Shown: positions 59,691 through 64,000 of the stretch, in pieces | Layout of the letters: every line of letters begins with the position of its first letter | How positions within the stretch are numbered: the first letter of the stretch is position 1 | NCBI GenBank assembly: GCA_004555245.1 | Contig: SFIS01000002.1 | Location: 1-64,000, forward strand | Reading direction: 5' to 3' | DNA: 64,000 bases | From: Bacteroidales bacterium | Lineage (GTDB): Bacteria > Bacteroidota > Bacteroidia > Bacteroidales > Bacteroidaceae | Translations under genes and position numbers: made by a program | The notes under the pieces: model-generated | The model's input: the letters and a program-made list of their open reading frames with translations, nothing else | Told to the model about the DNA's origin: nothing | The model's database searches: none

Positions 59691-62600
59691 TCATTTCATC
59701 ATTTCCCTGACGGCAGTCTCAAGCTGTCTGTCGTGTCCGTTTATGAGGTCTTCGGGCGAGTTATAAACCTTTATGTCCGGTTCGAGTTGTGTGTTCTCGC
59801 CGTATGTCCCGTTCATGTCGCGGCATCCCACCTGCGGTATTCCGAATATCATGGTGTCGTCGATGAGTGTCTCCCACCATACCGCTGTCATCGTTCCAGG
59901 CACCGGCGCGCCTATCACCTTGCCGATTCCGAGTGTCTTATACACCCACGGGAAGCCGTGTCCGTTAGAGTAGTCGTTCTCGCATACGAGCACGCATGAG
60001 GGTTTCAGCCATTTGTTGTACGGGTCAGAGCCGACGTATTTTCCGTGCGGTACAAACTGATGGTATTCCTTTCCTGCAAGCAGTGTGCAGAGGTCGTCGT
60101 GCAGCCATCCGCCTCCGTTGTGTCGTTCGTCAACGATAGCCGCCTTGCGGTTGCGGTTCTTGTCTGAGAGGAGTTCGCGATAGACTGTGCGGAAGCTCTC
60201 GCTGTTCATCTCCTTCACGTGCACGTATGCGAGCTGTCCGTTGGAGAGCGAATCGACGAGATGTCTGTTGCGGTCCACCCATCGTCTGTAGAGGAGTTCG
60301 TTCTCTGCCCTTGCCGAGAGGGGTTTGGTCACGATGTCCGATGTCTTTCCGGTCTTCGGGTCGCGTATGGTGAGGCGTACGCGCTTTCCGGCTTTTCCGT
60401 CGAGCATGGCGTTGTAGTCCTGACGCGCAGCAATCTTCTGCCCGTCGATGGCAGTGATGATGGTTCCTCGCTTCACGTTCTTCTGCTTCAGTGCGAGCGG
60501 CGAATTGGGAATGACCTCCTCCACGCGTATTCCCTCGCCCTCGTAGCTGTCGTCGGTGAAGATGCCGAGCGATGCCGTCTGCATGGCTGCTCCGCCTCCG
60601 TAGTAGCGTGCTCCGGTGTGCGAAGCGTTGAGTTCGCCGAGCATCTCGCTGAGCATGTCGCGGAAGTCGTAGTTGTTGTTGATATGCGGCAGGAAGCGGA
60701 CGTAGGTCTTGTAGCACTGCTCCCAGTCTGTTCCGTGCATGTTCTCGATATAGAATTTCTCCTTCACCTGTCTCCAGATGTGGTTGAACATATACAGTCG
60801 TTCCTGGTAGGGGCGGTAGTTGAAGTCCGCCTCGAAGCTGACGGGCTTCGCCGTTGCAGTCTTGAAGTCGATTTTCTGAATGCCCTTCTGTCCGGCAACG
60901 AAGATGTTCTTCATCTTCCGGTCAGTCTGCATCGTTCCCGCCACGCCTTTCAGCACTCGTTCGGTCTTCTCCTCCTTGATGTCGCGGCGCCACAGGTCGA
61001 ACCCACCTTCAAAGCGTGTCTCGTAGTACAGCGTGTCTCCGGTGACGGACAATATGGCATCTCCCACGCGCGAGGAGTTCACCGTCAGGCGCACCACCCT
61101 CTCACGGCAGTTGTCGATGTCGAGCACGAGAGGTTTCACGGCAGGCTTCGCGGCGTCTTTCTTTGCGTCTTTCTTCGCCTTCGCCTTTGCGTTGCCTTTC
61201 TTCGCTGGTTTCTTCTTGTCGGCAGCGGCATTGTCTCCGTCGCCCTTCTTCTCCTTCTCCGCCTCTGCGAGGAGTTGCTTCTCCTCTTTCGTCATGAGGA
61301 ATTTCTCGTATGCTTCCTGGTCGAAGAACATGATGTAGTAGTCCGATTCCGAGCCCCAGCTGCCATGGCTTCTGAATCCAGCCCTGTCGCTCTCGAACAT
61401 CATCGCCTTTCCTCCAAGCACCCATTTAGCGTTTCCTTCGCTGTATCCGCTCTCCGTTACGTTGACAATCTTCTTCGAACCGTCAGCAGGCACAAGTGCG
61501 ATGTCAGGACTGTTCCATCCTCCCGTGCCGATATACGATGCGAGCAGCCAGCGGCTGTCCGGGCTCCACTGGAACCAGAGGTCTCCGTCAGAGTACGAGA
61601 AGTTGTACTTCCCGTCCATCACGGTGCGCTCGTTGCGTGTCTTGACATCTACGACACACAGCTCGGCCCTGTTTCTGTAGAACGCCACGAGTTTCCCGTC
61701 GGGCGAGAACTCCGGCTGCATCGATACGCATCCGTTATCCACGAGCTGTTCCTCAACGATTTCCGTTGCGTATGCAAAGTTCTTCTCTTCGCTGCTCTTT
61801 ATCTTCGCGATGTAAATCTGCCACAGTCCGTCGCGCTCAGAGTCATATACTATCGATCGTCCGTCAGGTGCGAATGCTACAGTGCGCTCCTGCTCCGGGG
61901 TGTCCGTGATGCGTCGCGTGGTGGCGTATTCAGTAGAGGTGACATACACGTCTCCGTGCGCCACGAACGCCACCTCCTTTCCGTCCGGCGAGACGCTGAT
62001 GTTTCTTGCGCCGTTGCGCAACACCATGCGCACGAGGTCGCGGTCCTGCTTGTCGGTGATGACGGTGATGTCGAGTTTCTCCGGGCTGGCAGCCCCCGGC
62101 GCCATGGTGTATATGCTGCCGTCCTGTGTGAAGCACAGCGTGCCGTCAGCCGACATGGTGAGGTAGCGCACGGGGTTGCCGGCGAAGTGCGTGAGCTGTG
62201 TCGCGCGCCCGCCGTCTCCGCCGCCCTTCACGCTGCGGCGATAGACATTGAACGTGCCGTCAGCCTCGCTGAGATAGGCGAAATGCTCGCCGTCGGCATA
62301 CCAGACAGGGTTACGGTCCTCGCCGGCGAAGGTTGTCAGCTTGGTGTGCGTGCCGTCTTTCAGCATCCAGATGTCGCGCGCGACGGATGATGTATGGTGT
62401 TTGCGCCACGGGTCCTCATATCCTTTCATGTCATGATAGAGCATCTCGCCCTTGCCGTTGACGCTGATGTCGCACATCGTTAGTGGCGAAAAGAGGCGCG
62501 GTCTGCCGCCGTCTAACGACACTTCATACACCTGGCTGAAGATGCTTAAAGGGAAGATGACGCTCTGTGCCGACGGACGCAGGGCGGCCTCTACGAGCAG

Positions 62601-62957
62601 CGTGTTGTTGTCCCTGAACGTGACAGGCATCTCGTTCGCACTGTTTGTCGTAAGCCGGGTAGGCGTTCCGCCGTTGCGCGACATGACATATACGTCGAGA
62701 CTGCCCTCGCGAGCCGACGCGAAGGCTATCTTCGTGCCGTCGGGGCTCCACACCGGAGCAGCATCGTATGCGGCGTTGGTGGTGAGCTGGCGTGCCACGC
62801 CGCCTTTTGAGCTGACGCTGTATATGTCGCCTTTATAACTGAATGCTATCGTGCCGCCGTCGGGAGAGATGGCGGGATAGCGCATCCATAACGTCTCGCC
62901 GTGTGCCATCGTGCCGACAAGCATGGCGAGGAGGGAAAGGAGAGTGAGATTTTTCAT
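59691..62957 (-). CDS. Tricorn-like S41 protease with beta-propellers and PDZ domain
   Basis: 1088 residues with signal peptide MKNLTLLSLLAMLVGTMAHG. Residues about 25-560 hold TolB/PD40-type propeller repeats (ISPDGGTIAFSYKGDIYSVS; APVWSPDGTKIAFASAREGS). A Lys/Ala/Asp-rich insert lies near 562-606, then a second propeller part. PDZ is near 806-870 (IPNSPLALKQKNVKRGTIIT) and the S41 catalytic core near 909-1055, with the likely nucleophile in CENDYSNGHGFPW and the acid in GTYGENTQLEPDI. Tricorn homologues degrade peptides in the cytosol of archaea; this one is exported, so it acts in the periplasm or outside. Confidence 0.93.
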   Translation of the reverse strand: MKNLTLLSLLAMLVGTMAHGETLWMRYPAISPDGGTIAFSYKGDIYSVSSKGGVARQLTTNAAYDAAPVWSPDGTKIAFASAREGSLDVYVMSRNGGTPTRLTTNSANEMPVTFRDNNTLLVEAALRPSAQSVIFPLSIFSQVYEVSLDGGRPRLFSPLTMCDISVNGKGEMLYHDMKGYEDPWRKHHTSSVARDIWMLKDGTHTKLTTFAGEDRNPVWYADGEHFAYLSEADGTFNVYRRSVKGGGDGGRATQLTHFAGNPVRYLTMSADGTLCFTQDGSIYTMAPGAASPEKLDITVITDKQDRDLVRMVLRNGARNISVSPDGKEVAFVAHGDVYVTSTEYATTRRITDTPEQERTVAFAPDGRSIVYDSERDGLWQIYIAKIKSSEEKNFAYATEIVEEQLVDNGCVSMQPEFSPDGKLVAFYRNRAELCVVDVKTRNERTVMDGKYNFSYSDGDLWFQWSPDSRWLLASYIGTGGWNSPDIALVPADGSKKIVNVTESGYSEGNAKWVLGGKAMMFESDRAGFRSHGSWGSESDYYIMFFDQEAYEKFLMTKEEKQLLAEAEKEKKGDGDNAAADKKKPAKKGNAKAKAKKDAKKDAAKPAVKPLVLDIDNCRERVVRLTVNSSRVGDAILSVTGDTLYYETRFEGGFDLWRRDIKEEKTERVLKGVAGTMQTDRKMKNIFVAGQKGIQKIDFKTATAKPVSFEADFNYRPYQERLYMFNHIWRQVKEKFYIENMHGTDWEQCYKTYVRFLPHINNNYDFRDMLSEMLGELNASHTGARYYGGGAAMQTASLGIFTDDSYEGEGIRVEEVIPNSPLALKQKNVKRGTIITAIDGQKIAARQDYNAMLDGKAGKRVRLTIRDPKTGKTSDIVTKPLSARAENELLYRRWVDRNRHLVDSLSNGQLAYVHVKEMNSESFRTVYRELLSDKNRNRKAAIVDERHNGGGWLHDDLCTLLAGKEYHQFVPHGKYVGSDPYNKWLKPSCVLVCENDYSNGHGFPWVYKTLGIGKVIGAPVPGTMTAVWWETLIDDTMIFGIPQVGCRDMNGTYGENTQLEPDIKVYNSPEDLINGHDRQLETAVREMMK

Positions 62958-63164
62958 AGCTATGTCTTGTTTACTGTTGTTCTGATTGGTTTGCTGTCGC
63001 GCAGGTCGCTATTTCCCTGCAAAGTTAACAAAAATAATCTGTATGGCAACATTTTTTCTGAAAAACCGCTTTCGCGCGTGTTCTTTTTTTATTAATAAGC
63101 TACGGTGTACAGTTTGATGTGCCCAAAATTGAATATCATAATTCTGAAGTTCATGTTTGTAATT

Positions 63165-63262
63165 GTCGCGCTGAAGGCGCAAAAGCGCATAGCCCAGGGT
63201 AGAGCGTAGCGGCACCCTGGGTTATTTCATGTAGGTGATGGTCGCGCTGAAAGCGCAAAAGC
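63165..63262 (+). repeat. GTCGCGCTGAAGGCGCAAAAGC repeat pair around a stem-loop
   Basis: A 22-base unit starts at 63165 and recurs with one change at 63241; a truncated copy is at 63429-63442. Between the first two, AGCCCAGGGT (63191-63200) pairs with ACCCTGGGTT (63214-63223). From memory it resembles a type of intergenic repeat common in Bacteroidota. No function is known to me. Confidence 0.7.
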
Positions 63263-63303
63263 ATAGATAACAGCAGGATTCTTAACACTTTTGCGCTTGG
63301 GTT

Positions 63304-63324
63304 TTTACGACAACAGAGACAACA
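63304..63324 (+). repeat. Dispersed 60-bp repeat, 3' part of copy 3
   Basis: TTTACGACAACAGAGACAAC and one further A, an exact match to 4387-4407 and 9218-9238. The 5' part (ACTGTCAGTAAACAAGTGGA) appears separately at about 63455-63475, followed by a diverged GCGACAACAGAGA. Confidence 0.75.
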
Positions 63325-63703
63325 TGAACAACGGTCTGATTGTGAACTCTATGTTGTCTGTTGACAACAACAAAAACAACTTTTACCAGCCTAAAGGCTG
63401 GTTGCCACTTGACACAACTTTTACGCTTGTCGCGCTGAAAGCTGTTCCGTGACTACTGTCAGTAAACAAGTGGACGTTTTTGCGACAACAGAGAAGCGTC
63501 CGAATTTCACATCCGTTAACTGTTTTCGGGCTATAAAAAGTTTGGTGATTTTTTGTGAAAATTTCGGCGGGATTCTCTTTCATTCTTGTCAGAACAGCAA
63601 TTTTCTGAAGGTTAGAGGACGAAAACTAATGGATAAGGAGCCAAAACAATAGGTTTTGCATCGTCAACAAGTATGTTTCAGCCCGTCATTCAATACCTCT
63701 TGC

Positions 63704-63747
63704 AGTGCAAGATAGTCAATCTTGGACGCTCACTTTGACTATCTTGG
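63704..63747 (-). repeat. Two-unit 22-bp module, inverted relative to copies 1 and 2
   Basis: On the reverse strand unit A (63726-63747) carries CCAAGATAGTCAAAGTGAG and unit B (63704-63725) carries CCAAGATTGACTATCTTG. Together they form the unit 1/unit 4 hairpin of the four-unit arrays with the two middle units absent. Confidence 0.75.
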
Positions 63748-64000
63748 ACGCTAAAGAAGACAGGATTTTCATCCGGCGTGTGTAATCCACTGTCTTACAG
63801 CGATATACGCAAAACGCAAATTAACGGCGTATTTGACGGCGAGAATGTCGGCGGTGATTTTTACGAGAGTATTTCGCGTTAAGCAACGTAATGTTTTCTT
63901 AATTTTTGTATAAACATTCCTACTTTCCGGCATACCTGCCGGCGTAAGGCTTGAGTAGCGTGCCGGGAATCTGTCACGGCATCAGGCGGAGGGGTGAAAA

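Larger units (their letters stand above)
62958..64000. other. Gene-free window end with several repeat families
   Basis: No gene is supported in this last 1.04 kb; short ORFs here have no protein-like pattern. It holds GTCGCGCTGAA-type repeats (63165-63442), the dispersed 60-bp repeat in two split pieces (63304-63324 and 63447-63490) and a two-unit 22-bp module (63704-63747). Composition is AT-rich. Confidence 0.75.

Noticed and set aside
60219..62390. 723-codon forward ORF opposite the tricorn-like protease
   Set aside because: Shadow frame; no start context, no signal or domain, Val/Arg/His-rich.

Overview
The window reads as chromosome of a Bacteroidota organism, most likely order Bacteroidales and close to Prevotella. 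The reasons are a SusC-type TonB receptor, a porPKLMN type IX secretion operon, paired DUF4252 genes around an ECF sigma factor, a two-domain gamma-alpha 2-oxoacid:ferredoxin oxidoreductase, promoters of the TTTG / TAnnTTTG type instead of -35/-10 boxes, and almost no purine-rich ribosome binding sites. The genus is an inference. No rRNA, tRNA or CRISPR array was found.

Layout. 1-4196: left-edge SusC receptor (5' part only), divergent from a LacI-family regulator and an SLC45/GPH-type sugar transporter, with a perfect 28-bp palindrome between them as the probable operator. 5136-9112: small membrane protein, TlpA-like thioredoxin, PriA. 9559-11688: secreted pectate lyase-pectin methylesterase fusion. 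11958-19018: PurL, then KorA-KorB. 19124-26910: small hypothetical, WaaA, GltX, PgpH-like HD phosphodiesterase, FadL-type outer-membrane protein. 27139-32831: accessory stretch with a RhuM-Fic protein, a DUF4252/ECF sigma/anti-sigma/DUF4252 operon, a small membrane protein, decayed DNA and an Rpn-type nuclease. 33554-40668: large secreted alpha-amylase with a type IX C-terminal signal, RmuC, a second ECF sigma factor and an anti-sigma/beta-barrel fusion. 40867-44973: PckA, Upp, MATE exporter. 45737-49403: charged periplasmic protein and an ABC/GIN/permease/GntR operon. 49687-56452: porP-K-L-M-N and an outer-membrane barrel. 56738-62957: secreted alpha/beta hydrolase, AAA-CYTH protein, lipoprotein, tricorn-like protease. 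62958-64000: gene-free repeats.

How it fits together. The left-edge regulator, transporter and SusC look like one end of a glycan (probably starch) utilisation locus. The alpha-amylase 30 kb away carries a sorting tail that the porPKLMN machine in the same window would recognise. KorAB, PckA, PurL and Upp are core metabolism; WaaA is lipid A-core synthesis.

The most unusual material is between genes. (1) A roughly 445-bp modular non-coding element occurs at 4608-5056 and 45196-45638. Each copy holds exactly four contiguous 22-bp units (two in one sense, two inverted) and is bounded by related hairpins. A third, two-unit module lies inverted at 63704-63747. (2) A motif close to ACACCTTATTATATATATA occurs eight times, always in the direction of transcription and usually just after a stop codon. 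(3) A third dispersed repeat, TTTACGACAACAGAGACAACA-like, occurs three times. These are the best candidates for undescribed biology here.
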